Origin: 34-65-8 sp046294735
Lineage (GTDB): Bacteria > Pseudomonadota > Alphaproteobacteria > Sphingomonadales > Sphingomonadaceae
Direction: 5' to 3'
DNA: 64,000 bases
Assembly: GCA_046294735.1 (NCBI GenBank)
Contig: JBKBKB010000001.1
Coordinates: forward strand, 496,001 to 560,000
The position numbers were made by a program, and so were the translations under genes. The notes under the pieces were generated by a model. It had not been told where the DNA came from. It was given only the letters and a program-made list of their open reading frames with translations, and ran no database searches. How positions within the stretch are numbered: position 1 is the stretch's first letter; each line of letters opens with the position of its first letter. This document shows positions 30,895 through 39,138 of this stretch, one piece after another.

Positions 30895-33144
30895 TTAGTA
30901 TTCGATATCGATGTCGCTCTCGACCACCGAGGTTTCGACGAACGAGCCGAGCTGGTCGCGAAGCTGGTTGTAGATGTCGTCGCCGTCATCGATACCGCTC
31001 AACGACAGGACGAAGACCGCCTCCAACGGAGGGACCTGGTCGGCGCTGGTAAAGCCGTAGACGTAATGGTCGCGGGTGTAGACCCGCGCGTAGATGCGCA
31101 GATTGGGACCATCGACCCGATGCCCGCGCACGGAAAAATCTTTCGCGTGATTGCGTACGGTGCACCACTTGTGGTCGACTGCACGTGCGATTGTCTCGGG
31201 GACGCGGTCGGTATCCATCGACCCGAGCAGATTCGCATAAGCATCGCCCTTCGGATACTGGACTGCAGTGTTGAGCCGCGCGCTAAAATAATTGGGGCCG
31301 GCAAACTCATCGACCATTGGATGCGGGTTGAGGATGGCGGTCAACTTGCCGCGGCCACGCAAGCGTCCGGCCTTGAGCAGCGCTGGAGGAATCGGAAGCT
31401 CCCAGTAATAGGAGGCCCGGTCGCGGAGCGACGCCTTCCATTGCAACGTCACCGTTCCCGGCCGACATTCCCATGGCAGGTAGGCTGCATCCGGCGTGCC
31501 AAACCCGCGTCCGGTGTCGAAACCATCGCCATCGGCATTGTGAATCAGGAGTGCCCGAACGAGATCAGGGTCGGGCTCGCGCAGACGGTCCATCGTGTGG
31601 GCAGCAAGCGGCGACATCAGGGCGGTAGCGAAGCTCGACCCTCGGATTACCGCGCCGCCCAGCGCCCGCACATGCGAAAAATGCGATGTATCGGGCTTGA
31701 GCATACCGCACGGACCAGGTCCCGTGAGGCTCACCGGGCACACCCCGCCAGGCTGTCCGTCAGGTTCGTGCATTCGTCCGCCAACTGTTAGCGCAGCCTC
31801 GCAATCGGCTGGACGCTTGGCTGAAGTGGCGGGGGTGTTGCCGATCGAATTGACCAGCAGCACGCGGTGTTTGCGCGCAAGGACTGCGAGTGCATGGCCG
31901 AACGGGCTGACGGCATCGAGGTCGCAAACCCGGTCTTCATTGAAGGACAGGTTCCAGACCTTGGTCTCAGGATGCGCGGTTATGACCGCGTCGAGATACT
32001 CGACCAATTCCTCATAATCAGGCCCCGGAAAGCCACGCTTGGCGATTGCCGCCACTGTACCAACCCGGCAGTGCAGCTCAGGCAAGACAAGGTTGTTATT
32101 CCACTCATGGCCCTGGACAACGAGCGATGTGACCCGGTTTCCATGCATTACTTCGGCCGCTGCTCCACTTACCAAGGGCGGCGCGCGCCAAGCCTCGGCT
32201 GGCAGGTAGGAAGTCGCGTTGAGACCGCCATCGACTACGCCGACGATCGGTAGGCCGGACAGGTTTGCGGGAAGGGGGCGGTCCGGCTCGCGCCCCTCCC
32301 CAGGATCAGTCACCGAGATCGGCAGAACCGGATCGAGCCGCATCACCGCCCCGGATGCGGCCAGCCGGTAGAGCGCCTCAGGACTGCCCACGATCACCGT
32401 CGTGTGCGCTCGCTGTCGCAGGCGATAGTCGCGCAGCGCGCGTCCAAGCCGGTCGGTGCCACTGATGGCCCGCACAGCGCGCGCGAGAGACGCATCTCCG
32501 GCCGCGTCGGCACCGCTCGCTAGGTCGAGGAGTAACTGACGCGAAGGTGGCAGGATCGTTCCATCACGCAGCTGGGCCACCGTTTGTAGCAAATGTTCGA
32601 CCGCGTTGCGATCCTTGAGCGGCATTAGTGATGCAACGAACGCGCGTCCTTGCGGCCGACGTGGCGCTTCCTCCCACAAGGCCTCGATTGCACGGTCACC
32701 GAGCACGTCGCCTGGCGCAAAGAAGCGCATCGTCTGGACGCGCGAGATGTCGACTTGGTCACGCACGGTACCGAAATTGGCGACGAGTGCGGCGAAGCGC
32801 TCGACGCTCCGCATTTCCATCTCCACCAGATAACCCTGTGCATAAGGCGCCACCAGTCGCGCGCCATACGCTGGCTGGAACAAGTCATCCGGGGTCCAGG
32901 TCGGGGCCAGCGAATCCTCGAACATCGATGCATAGACAATTGCACGGTCGGCAAACTGCGGTTGGCGGCCTCGGTCACGCGCGATGAGCATCAGGTCGTT
33001 CGACAACTTACGGCGCTGGTCATCGAGCCGCGCGGTCTTGATCCCCGCTAGCGACTTGCCCCGCCCCGTGATGGATTCCGGCTTGGGGTCTTTGGTAAAA
33101 CGCAAGACAGGATTGAGCAGTGGGCGGCGTTCGTCAGCCATCAT
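30895..33144 (-). CDS. ietS: Subtilisin-like S8 protease, IetS-type
   Basis: A 749-residue protein with an S8 subtilase domain in the middle: Asp305 in VGVVDGGLN, His334 in MHGNRVTSL, oxyanion Asn436 in SIGN and Ser504 in RGSSFATA. The ~290 residues before and ~170 after the domain are unfamiliar and could bind partners or substrates. There is no signal peptide, so it acts in the cytoplasm. Its start overlaps the end of the AAA ATPase gene by 11 bases. ATPase plus subtilase pairs of this kind are known as ietAS, described on Agrobacterium plasmids as a stability module and later as a phage defence system. Confidence 0.85.
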   Translation of the reverse strand: MMADERRPLLNPVLRFTKDPKPESITGRGKSLAGIKTARLDDQRRKLSNDLMLIARDRGRQPQFADRAIVYASMFEDSLAPTWTPDDLFQPAYGARLVAPYAQGYLVEMEMRSVERFAALVANFGTVRDQVDISRVQTMRFFAPGDVLGDRAIEALWEEAPRRPQGRAFVASLMPLKDRNAVEHLLQTVAQLRDGTILPPSRQLLLDLASGADAAGDASLARAVRAISGTDRLGRALRDYRLRQRAHTTVIVGSPEALYRLAASGAVMRLDPVLPISVTDPGEGREPDRPLPANLSGLPIVGVVDGGLNATSYLPAEAWRAPPLVSGAAAEVMHGNRVTSLVVQGHEWNNNLVLPELHCRVGTVAAIAKRGFPGPDYEELVEYLDAVITAHPETKVWNLSFNEDRVCDLDAVSPFGHALAVLARKHRVLLVNSIGNTPATSAKRPADCEAALTVGGRMHEPDGQPGGVCPVSLTGPGPCGMLKPDTSHFSHVRALGGAVIRGSSFATALMSPLAAHTMDRLREPDPDLVRALLIHNADGDGFDTGRGFGTPDAAYLPWECRPGTVTLQWKASLRDRASYYWELPIPPALLKAGRLRGRGKLTAILNPHPMVDEFAGPNYFSARLNTAVQYPKGDAYANLLGSMDTDRVPETIARAVDHKWCTVRNHAKDFSVRGHRVDGPNLRIYARVYTRDHYVYGFTSADQVPPLEAVFVLSLSGIDDGDDIYNQLRDQLGSFVETSVVESDIDIEY

Positions 33145-34252
33145 CGCCTCCCTTCAGATAGCGGTGGACCATCTGTCGGCTGACCCCGAGCATCCGAGCT
33201 ATTTCAGTTTGCGGCATAGCAAGGCGGTCGACCATTATCTGCGACAACACCTTCTTTTCGTCAGCCGTGAGCGCCCTGTTGTCGGGCAGACGCGGCGTCC
33301 CTTCCTTATTGGTAGCAACCGACAGCAGTATTGGAGCCAGATTGAGGTCCTCGCGGCTGATCACCGCACGGCGCCTTGCGGCGTGGGCGAAATTCTCGAT
33401 GTCAGCTCCGGTCATCTCTTCGGACAGTCGTGCCAAGAGGTCACTAGCCCCATCCTCGTCGCTGTCTTGGAACAGGAAATGGCTCCACATCGACGCGCGC
33501 ACAGTGCGGTCGGGGACAAGGAGTTCAGCTTTATAGGGGAACCGCCGCCAGATCGCAGGGTCGAGCAAATGCGGGTGATTGGTCGCTCCGATTACGATCA
33601 CTTCATCGGCAAGCGAATCAAGGCCTTGAAGAACGGTATTGACGACACGCTTCAACTCACCAAGTTCATGCCGGTCATCGCGAAGCTTGGCGATCGCGTC
33701 CATTTCATCGAGAAACAACACCGCATCTTTAGTAGGAATGAAGTCGAACATGCCCCGGATATTCTTCGAAGTCTCACCCAGCCGCGATGAGATGACCGAA
33801 TCCAAGCGGGCGACGTAAAATGGACGGCCAAGCCGCGCAGCAATATGGCCGGCGAGCAACGATTTGCCGGTGCCGGGCGGACCGTAAAGCAGGATACCTA
33901 GACGCGCAGAGATGCCGTTCTCGGCAAGCAGCGCAATGTTATTCGCGTCTTCGATGAACTGCTCGATCACATGACCAGCATCGGTGTTGAGAAACAATGG
34001 CGAGGTTGGCCAAGCCATTTCCTCAACCAGGGGCAATCGCGAACCAGCATCGCGCGGCAATGCCTCGACATAGCCCGAAGCCTGGAGCGGCACTCCGCGC
34101 TTGCGCAGCATCGCCTGCAGCGCCTTGGCGCCCTCCGCATCAACCTCAGCCAGATCGCGGGCAATCCGCCCGCCAATTCGCCGCACAGTCGTATAGTCGG
34201 CACCAAGTGAAGCCTCAAAGAGCTTCAGAACAAGAGATTTGTCAACTTCCAT
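33134..34252 (-). CDS. ietA: AAA+ ATPase, IetA-type, with C-terminal helix-turn-helix
   Basis: The 372-residue protein has one AAA+ module: Walker A GPPGTGKS (124-131), Walker B VLFLDEMDA (178-186) and sensor-1 GATN (222-225), in the SpoVK/FtsH-like group. Residues about 346-366 (MPQTEIARMLGVSRQMVHRY) form a helix-turn-helix, so it may also bind DNA. I take the ATG at 34252; 16 further residues in frame upstream lie within the promoter. In ietAS the ATPase is thought to control the protease. It is first in a three-gene operon with the subtilase and DUF2188 genes. Confidence 0.85.
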   Translation of the reverse strand: MEVDKSLVLKLFEASLGADYTTVRRIGGRIARDLAEVDAEGAKALQAMLRKRGVPLQASGYVEALPRDAGSRLPLVEEMAWPTSPLFLNTDAGHVIEQFIEDANNIALLAENGISARLGILLYGPPGTGKSLLAGHIAARLGRPFYVARLDSVISSRLGETSKNIRGMFDFIPTKDAVLFLDEMDAIAKLRDDRHELGELKRVVNTVLQGLDSLADEVIVIGATNHPHLLDPAIWRRFPYKAELLVPDRTVRASMWSHFLFQDSDEDGASDLLARLSEEMTGADIENFAHAARRRAVISREDLNLAPILLSVATNKEGTPRLPDNRALTADEKKVLSQIMVDRLAMPQTEIARMLGVSRQMVHRYLKGGDDG

Positions 34253-34255
34253 GGC

Positions 34256-34288
34256 GCACGTGTAACGTGCAACCGGGAAGATTGTCAA
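34256..34288 (-). promoter_or_regulatory. Promoter and palindromic operator of the ietAS operon, possibly leaderless
   Basis: On the minus strand TTGACA (34288-34283) and TACACG (34264-34259) are 18 bases apart, which would place the transcription start at or next to the ATG (34252), giving a leaderless mRNA. A perfect palindrome GCACG-TGTAA-CGTGC (34256-34270) covers the -10. It could be an operator for the helix-turn-helix of the ATPase itself. Confidence 0.5.
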
Positions 34289-34624
34289 CTCGAAGTCCAA
34301 ATGTGTAAACTCAAGGCCATCCTGTGGTGACCGGCATCCGGGTTTGTATTCGAGATGGAGCTGCGCGCCAAAGATTCTTGCCCGCAGCTCGTCGCATAGC
34401 GCGCTGGTCAGCGCACCCCAAATGATCGCAGGCCCTGCTTTACGTGACCTTTAAAGGAGATCCGTCAGTCCGCAATCCGCCCACAGACTCGGCTCTGCAA
34501 ATAGAAAAGATGCAGGCTTGGACCAACCGGATCGACATTGCATGGCACCTACTGTTGACGACCGCCGCCCAAGTCGGACAAGATGTGAGGCGTTTCGGTG
34601 TGTTAGCGTCGCATGGGAGACTTT
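34289..34624. promoter_or_regulatory. Divergent intergenic region between ietAS and the three-gene operon
   Basis: No convincing gene is present; a 62-codon open frame here lacks a ribosome site and coding character. TTGACG (34555-34560) and CAAGAT (34579-34584), 18 bases apart, are a weak promoter candidate for the rightward operon. GGGAGA (34615-34620) is the ribosome site that sets the next start at 34625. Confidence 0.35.
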
Positions 34625-35089
34625 ATGGATAATGAGGGCATCGCCCGAGCGCACGCTTTGATCGCCGCATGCGACGATCCAGACAAGCTTAAGCGGATGG
34701 CGGCAAACGCGCGGCGGCTCGGAGAAGCCGACATCGAGCGTGCGGCGTCGCTCAGGTTGTACACGGTCCTTCCCTCGGCCAAGCCGGGCACGCTCGAGCA
34801 CGATGTCTGGCGCAGCATCCACGCGCTCGAGGGCGCGCTTAAAGACGAGCGCGGGCGCACCACGCTGCTCGGGCGAACGCGGCAAAAGGTCGCTCGCGAC
34901 GGCGAACGGCAGACGGTCGCAGACCTGGTTCGCGGCAAGGCCTCGGACGGCTTCCGGATGCTGATGGACCGGGGGATGGTCGACCACACCTTCGAGGCGG
35001 TGGCGCTGCGGCACCAAGCCCTCTTCGAGGACGAAGTCATCTCCGCGGCAGCCGACCGGCTACGCGCCACTGGTGCCGATGCGCTATGA
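34625..35089 (+). CDS. Hypothetical protein, first gene of three-gene operon
   Basis: A 154-residue, mostly helical protein. The N-terminal part (ARAHALIAACDDPDKLKRMA) and the stretch RRLGEADIERAASLRLY resemble N-terminal helical modules that I recall in island-borne nuclease or HNH proteins, and the C-terminal half has TVADLVRGKASDGFRMLMDR. No catalytic motif is visible. The ATG at 34625 follows GGGAGA; an ATG at 34613 is less likely. It overlaps the next gene by four bases (ATGA). Confidence 0.7.
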   Translation: MDNEGIARAHALIAACDDPDKLKRMAANARRLGEADIERAASLRLYTVLPSAKPGTLEHDVWRSIHALEGALKDERGRTTLLGRTRQKVARDGERQTVADLVRGKASDGFRMLMDRGMVDHTFEAVALRHQALFEDEVISAAADRLRATGADAL

Positions 35090-35589
35090 GCAGCATCAGT
35101 CAGGTAATAGACGCGTTCGAGCTGTTGTATACCGGACTGCGCGATCCTTCGTTTCGCAAGTCGCTGCCGCTGGACAAATGGTCAGAGAAGCAGCTCCTGC
35201 CCCTCGTTCGCACGTTCCTGCTCGGCTATTTCGGCCCTAAGGCACGCCCTGAGTTCGGCACCGTATTGCCCGGCGCACTCAGCGGTTACGGACGCGTCGA
35301 CTTCGTCGTCTACGGTGTTGCAGTGGAATTCGCTGTGCGGCGTCCATGGTGCCCCCGCTCTGACCTGTTGCCGCGCGTCAACCGGACTGAGGTGCTGAAG
35401 CTGATGAAACACGATGGTCGCGCCGTTCTTGTGCTTTTCGACTTCGCGCGGGATGGTCTTGAGGACCATCACCTGCAAGGATATCGCGAACTCCCGAGCA
35501 TGGGGCGCGGTAACCATGCACGATCGCCGTTCAGCGTTGCCTATTTCGGGCTGCGCGGCGCCCCAGTGCGGCTGAACGTGCGCGTCTGA
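35086..35589 (+). CDS. Hypothetical protein with degenerate nuclease-like motif
   Basis: A 167-residue protein. Residues 70-84 read RVDFVVYGVAVEFAV, shaped like the core of PD-(D/E)XK nucleases (D72, E81) with a preceding helix SEKQLLPLVRTFLLGYF, but the catalytic Lys position is Ala83. It could therefore be an inactive nuclease-fold protein that recognises DNA or a partner, or an unrelated alpha-beta protein. It overlaps both neighbours (four bases upstream, one base downstream), so the three products are made together. Confidence 0.65.
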   Translation: MSSISQVIDAFELLYTGLRDPSFRKSLPLDKWSEKQLLPLVRTFLLGYFGPKARPEFGTVLPGALSGYGRVDFVVYGVAVEFAVRRPWCPRSDLLPRVNRTEVLKLMKHDGRAVLVLFDFARDGLEDHHLQGYRELPSMGRGNHARSPFSVAYFGLRGAPVRLNVRV

Positions 35590-36239
35590 TGGCGGAGGAG
35601 CCGCCCCCTGAGGCAGGACACGAGATGCTTTTTGTCACGCGCCAGGCGGTGCGCCCAGACGGCTACGTCAATTTATCGGAGTCGAATTCGTGGACGAGGT
35701 GGCTGCACAGAAACGTCCCGGAGCGCGTCGATCGGACCGTCACCCGCAGGCTGGTGTCGAATTTGAAGCATTTGCTGGTCGGGCTCGAACTTAAGGCAGC
35801 ACTTATCGGACAGCATTATCACCGAGCCGCTGGTGAACGCCCGGTGCTCTTTGAGCCCTACTTCCAGAACCTCATCCTCGAGTTTTGCGTGGCGTCCTTC
35901 TCAGTGTTCGAAGGTCTCGGCTCCGCGCATTGGCTCGATCAGAATGGCCAAGACGGCGCCGACGGGCCGAAGATTATGCGCAATCAGTGGCTTCCCGCAC
36001 TCGTGTCTGTCTACGACGCGACCAGTGAGCACGGCCTCAAAGCGAATGTCGAAAATACGCTTGGCGTCCGAGACCGGCTTCACCAAGACAAGCTTGGGGC
36101 GCGCGATGATATCGACTGGCATGCATTCTCCTACGATGCCGCCTTTGCGCCGGCGAGCGCTGCCATCCGCACCCTGCTGCGTCGTGAGGCAGAACTGGTG
36201 CCCGATGCGTCGAACCTGCATCTGGAGCCGGGCACCTAG
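35589..36239 (+). CDS. Hypothetical helical protein, last gene of three-gene operon
   Basis: A 216-residue, predicted mainly alpha-helical protein that begins within the stop of the preceding gene (TGATG). LEFCVASFSVFEGLGSAHWL and VRDRLHQDKLGARDD are its most conserved-looking parts. The RDRLHQD stretch recalls the polar R...H motif of HEPN ribonucleases, but the spacing (three residues) is shorter than the usual four to six, so HEPN membership is only a guess. No family name can be given. Confidence 0.65.
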   Translation: MAEEPPPEAGHEMLFVTRQAVRPDGYVNLSESNSWTRWLHRNVPERVDRTVTRRLVSNLKHLLVGLELKAALIGQHYHRAAGERPVLFEPYFQNLILEFCVASFSVFEGLGSAHWLDQNGQDGADGPKIMRNQWLPALVSVYDATSEHGLKANVENTLGVRDRLHQDKLGARDDIDWHAFSYDAAFAPASAAIRTLLRREAELVPDASNLHLEPGT

Positions 36240-36394
36240 CTGAGGGCAACAGCCGTATCAGGCCGCGCGCCCCCCCAGCAGTAAAAGGCCTAGCACCCCC
36301 GTATCTGCGGCGGGCGTAGATAGCAGGTGGAAATTTAGCTGGGCCGACCTAGATCGATAACTCCGGACCGGACTGGCAGGGCCATAGCCGGGCG

Positions 36395-36637
36395 CTAAGC
36401 ACCCGGCTGCCCTTCCCTCGCCTCGTCATCGAGCGGCGTGCGCAATACGATCCGGCCATTGATCGGCACGACTTCGAGCTGCAGCGACACGCCTTTGCGG
36501 TCGCGGTGAAACCAGGCGGCTCCGACCTTGGTCCAGAAGGCCTTGTCGCCGCGATTACTGACATGCCAGGCGATGAAATCCGGAGCCTTGGGCTCGGGCG
36601 CGGTGGCGGGTGCGGGTGCTTGGGAAGTGCGGGCCAT
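36395..36637 (-). CDS. Small hypothetical protein of mobile elements
   Basis: An 80-residue protein: an Ala/Pro-rich start (ARTSQAPAPATAPEPKAP) followed by DKAFWTKVGAAWFHRDRKG and LQLEVVPINGRIVLRTP. Short proteins with the pattern W-x-x-[IV]-G-A-A-W-x-H-x-D are common near conjugation genes of sphingomonad plasmids and islands; function unknown. AAAGGAA precedes the ATG at 36637. Confidence 0.7.
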   Translation of the reverse strand: MARTSQAPAPATAPEPKAPDFIAWHVSNRGDKAFWTKVGAAWFHRDRKGVSLQLEVVPINGRIVLRTPLDDEAREGQPGA

Positions 36638-36872
36638 GAGATGTTCCTTTCGTGCTGGTGGCTCGTTGCAACAGACAGAAGGGCCGCGCGGCAACGGGCG
36701 CGGGGTCATGTCCAACACGGGTGACGGGACGGAACCGGCGCGGGCCGGACATTGACCCTCGCCCGCGAGCGGCCAGTGCGGGTGCTCAAAACGAAGCCGT
36801 CAGACCGAGGGGAGCTATGCAGCTTCGTTCGCTCCAATCCTTGCTTCTCAGCTTACCATCCCTCAGAATCAT

Positions 36873-37811
36873 GTGCATAATAGCCCTGACCAAGTTCGTT
36901 CAGCGTACTGGCTTGCGGCAGCACACTACCGATCTTTGCGTTTGTCAGAAGACCATTTCGGGGAGGGGGTTGTGGAATTTGAAGGCAATCGGGCAGCTTT
37001 AGATGATTATCTTCGTACAATAGCAGGCCGATACTACGTCTATGCTCTTTGCCGACCAGACGGACGGCCATTCTATGTCGGAAAAGGGCTAAATAGGCGT
37101 GCGCTGGAGCACGAAGCCGAAGCCCGACGGCATCACCCGTTCGGCGAAACCAACCCCTTCAAATGCAACGTGATCAGAAAGATCATTCGCGATGGCCGCG
37201 AGGTCATTTACAGGATCGATGCGCATTACGACGCTAACGATCAGCAGGCCTGCCTAGAGCGTGAGGCTGCACTCATCATGGAGCATGGCCGTCTGCATGA
37301 AGGCGGCCAACTGACCAACCTTGCCGGAGGCATTGGCAACCTGTCCGGTGCAGCTCCATTCAGCCTCGAGCGGCATGCGGCAACACTTTCGGGCGAGCCA
37401 CAGGGCAATCCCGAGCGCGCGACATTGAATCGTTTTCTTCAAGGATTTGGACAGGTGGGTAGCGTACCCGTTAAACCAGTCAGTCAGATATCCCGCATCC
37501 TTCCGACAACACCGCATCCTAGTGCAAGATCGCCGACACAGCGCTGCGCCTATGCGCTGTTGGCAAGCGCCGCTGCGTCCGGGGTCTTGCTTTCAGAAAT
37601 CCCCGCAACAATCCCAAGAGCCTTTACCTACCAAGACGTCAACGCCATCATTGAGAACGGAGTGGCCAGAGACATATTGAAGGCCGGAATGGCTGACCTT
37701 CTGCCCAGCCAAAATCCCGTCGACGAAGCCTTTATCCTGACTGCTCGACATGTGTCCCTCTTGGTCAATTTGGTGGGGCAAGAGACGCTGGTTGAGCTGG
37801 GTCTTCTTTAG
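36873..37811 (+). CDS. GIY-YIG nuclease domain protein (LEM3-like)
   Basis: A 312-residue protein with a GIY-YIG domain at about residues 53-150: YYVYALCRPDGRPFYVGKGL is the strand pair with the catalytic Tyr residues, and R75/H79 and later E follow in NRRALEHEAEARRH. This is the LEM3-like subgroup seen in bacterial islands. The C-terminal ~160 residues are unfamiliar. The start is uncertain: GTG at 36873 gives MHNSPDQVRS. The gene is visibly less GC-rich than its neighbours and is preceded by no co-directional gene, so it seems a separate cargo acquisition. Confidence 0.75.
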   Translation: MHNSPDQVRSAYWLAAAHYRSLRLSEDHFGEGVVEFEGNRAALDDYLRTIAGRYYVYALCRPDGRPFYVGKGLNRRALEHEAEARRHHPFGETNPFKCNVIRKIIRDGREVIYRIDAHYDANDQQACLEREAALIMEHGRLHEGGQLTNLAGGIGNLSGAAPFSLERHAATLSGEPQGNPERATLNRFLQGFGQVGSVPVKPVSQISRILPTTPHPSARSPTQRCAYALLASAAASGVLLSEIPATIPRAFTYQDVNAIIENGVARDILKAGMADLLPSQNPVDEAFILTARHVSLLVNLVGQETLVELGLL

Positions 37812-37859
37812 CAAATGTGTCCAGCCCGCCGTGGGCGGTCTGAAAATCTGGCACCGCAA

Positions 37860-38054
37860 TCAGAACAATTCCAGCTGATCGCGCATCGGATCCCAAAAGC
37901 CGATATCAAGCGGCCTCTGCGCTCGGCGCCGCTGCATGGGCAGACCTGCCTGAAAATGAAGCCGCTCGCCGAGGGTGACCGGCTGAATGCCTAGCATGGT
38001 GATCTGGGAAAGGTCGGGCGCGGCAATTCCCGCTGCCTGCTTGCGTCTGGCCAT
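37860..38054 (-). CDS. Small hypothetical protein
   Basis: A 64-residue basic protein (MARRKQAAGIAAPDLSQI at the start, ending FWDPMRDQLELF). GGGAGGGAACC just upstream of the ATG is a strong ribosome site located in the end of the DUF3768 gene. No family recognised. It ends a three-gene minus-strand run with DUF3768. Confidence 0.6.
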   Translation of the reverse strand: MARRKQAAGIAAPDLSQITMLGIQPVTLGERLHFQAGLPMQRRRAQRPLDIGFWDPMRDQLELF

Positions 38055-38066
38055 GGTTCCCTCCCT

Positions 38067-38450
38067 TCAATACTCGCTCGCCAACATGATGGTCAGCACT
38101 CGCCGGGTCACGGCAGGATCGGCGGGGGCCTCGCTGCCGAACCGCAACGCGCGGTCATAGGCATCGATCTTCCAGAACGCGGTCACCGCAACATCAACAG
38201 GCCGCAAGGTCGACCAGACACCGTCCACCCCCTGATAGATTGCGCCGAAGTCGCGCTCGCCATAGGGATCATTGTCGGGCGTGAAGGCATCGAAGGTCTC
38301 GACCAGCTCGCGCAGCCGCGACTGGTCCGCCTCGGGCAAGGCCCGAATGCCCTCGGTCGTCACCACAACACTGGCAATGCCCATGGCGCGGCGCGCCAGA
38401 TCATTGAGCCGCGCAATCCGCTCGGCCCGCGTCAGTACTGCGCCACTCAT
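38067..38450 (-). CDS. DUF3768 domain-containing protein
   Basis: A 127-residue protein with the DUF3768 pattern: FDAFTPDNDPYGERDFGAI, then FWKIDAYDRALRFGSEAPAD and the C-terminal RRVLTIMLASEY. The family is small, of unknown function and typical of alphaproteobacterial plasmids and conjugative islands. It overlaps the preceding small gene by four bases. Confidence 0.8.
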   Translation of the reverse strand: MSGAVLTRAERIARLNDLARRAMGIASVVVTTEGIRALPEADQSRLRELVETFDAFTPDNDPYGERDFGAIYQGVDGVWSTLRPVDVAVTAFWKIDAYDRALRFGSEAPADPAVTRRVLTIMLASEY

Positions 38451-38638
38451 GACGCAGGGCTCCCGCCGCACTCGCACAGGCGCACCAGCTCGCCAAAATC
38501 CTCGCGCTCGCCCAGCTCGTCCGCCAGCTGCTGCACCGCCACGAGCGGCAAGCCATTGTTGTCATGCGCCAGCATGCGCAGCCAGTCCTCCCGGCACTCG
38601 GCCCCGCATGCGCGGTAATTCAAGATCAGGTCACCCAT
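38447..38638 (-). CDS. Small hypothetical protein
   Basis: A 63-residue protein, MGDLILNYRACGAECREDWL at the start, with two cysteines near each end (ACGAEC and RLCECGG). Four spaced cysteines could bind a metal. Start chosen at 38638 because the upstream frame is hairpin-rich and non-coding in character. It overlaps DUF3768 (ATGA). Confidence 0.55.
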   Translation of the reverse strand: MGDLILNYRACGAECREDWLRMLAHDNNGLPLVAVQQLADELGEREDFGELVRLCECGGSPAS

Positions 38639-38955
38639 GGTCCATTCTCCATCCGGCAAGGCCGCATCCGTCACGCGGCATGCGGCTCTGCCTTCCGGCG
38701 AGGATGGGAGGGGGAGGGAAAACCCCAATCGATGCCCTGGCGCGGGCCAGCGGGCGAAGCCCGCCACACGGGGGTGATGATTGGGGTTTGGGAACGAGAG
38801 GGCAAAGCCCTTGGCGTTCCCGCAAGGATCGCCGCAGCGATCCGCACAAGTGCGGCGCCCTTGCACGGCGCGAAGCCGCCGGACGCCCTGCGCGCGGGCC
38901 AAGTGGGCCAGCGGGCGTCCGGCAATGAGAGAGGCAAGAGCGCCTGCGGGTTAGC
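38639..38955. other. Hairpin cluster in intergenic region
   Basis: Four consecutive inverted repeats lie here: AAACCCCAATC/GATTGGGGTTT (38720-38730 and 38779-38789), GGGAACG/CGTTCCC (38790-38796 and 38815-38821), GGATCG/CGATCC (38826-38843) and GCCGGACGCCC/GGGCGTCCGGC (38878-38888 and 38913-38923), all perfect. There is no confident gene. It may be a regulatory or replication/transfer site or a structured RNA. Confidence 0.5.
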
Positions 38956-39138
38956 TCAGGAACGCCGCGCCCTCAAGAGCATGGCCGCAGGCCATGCGGG
39001 ACAGAGCGCGTCCTCCAGAACCTCCCGCTCCGCTTGCACCCGCTCCTGATCGTCACCCGGATGGGCCGGGACTACAGGCCCGGTCCGCGCCAGCGGATAG
39101 AGCAGGTCGCCCGTCAGGGTAGCGACGATAACAACCAC
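38956..39138 (-). CDS. Doubtful small ORF
   Basis: A 60-codon frame starting with GTG (VVVIVATLTGDLLYPLARTG, ending MLLRARRS). The central GPVVPAHPGDDQERVQ looks protein-like, but no clear ribosome site is seen. It abuts the end of the AlbA_2 gene. It may be real, or a remnant. Confidence 0.3.
   Translation of the reverse strand: MVVIVATLTGDLLYPLARTGPVVPAHPGDDQERVQAEREVLEDALCPAWPAAMLLRARRS

Noticed and set aside
34444..34632. 62-codon open frame in the divergent gap
   Set aside because: No ribosome site, no protein-like pattern, and it overlaps the better supported start at 34625.
35589..36239. HEPN ribonuclease assignment for the third gene of the unknown operon
   Set aside because: The R and H are only three residues apart and no other HEPN feature is visible; kept only as a remark.
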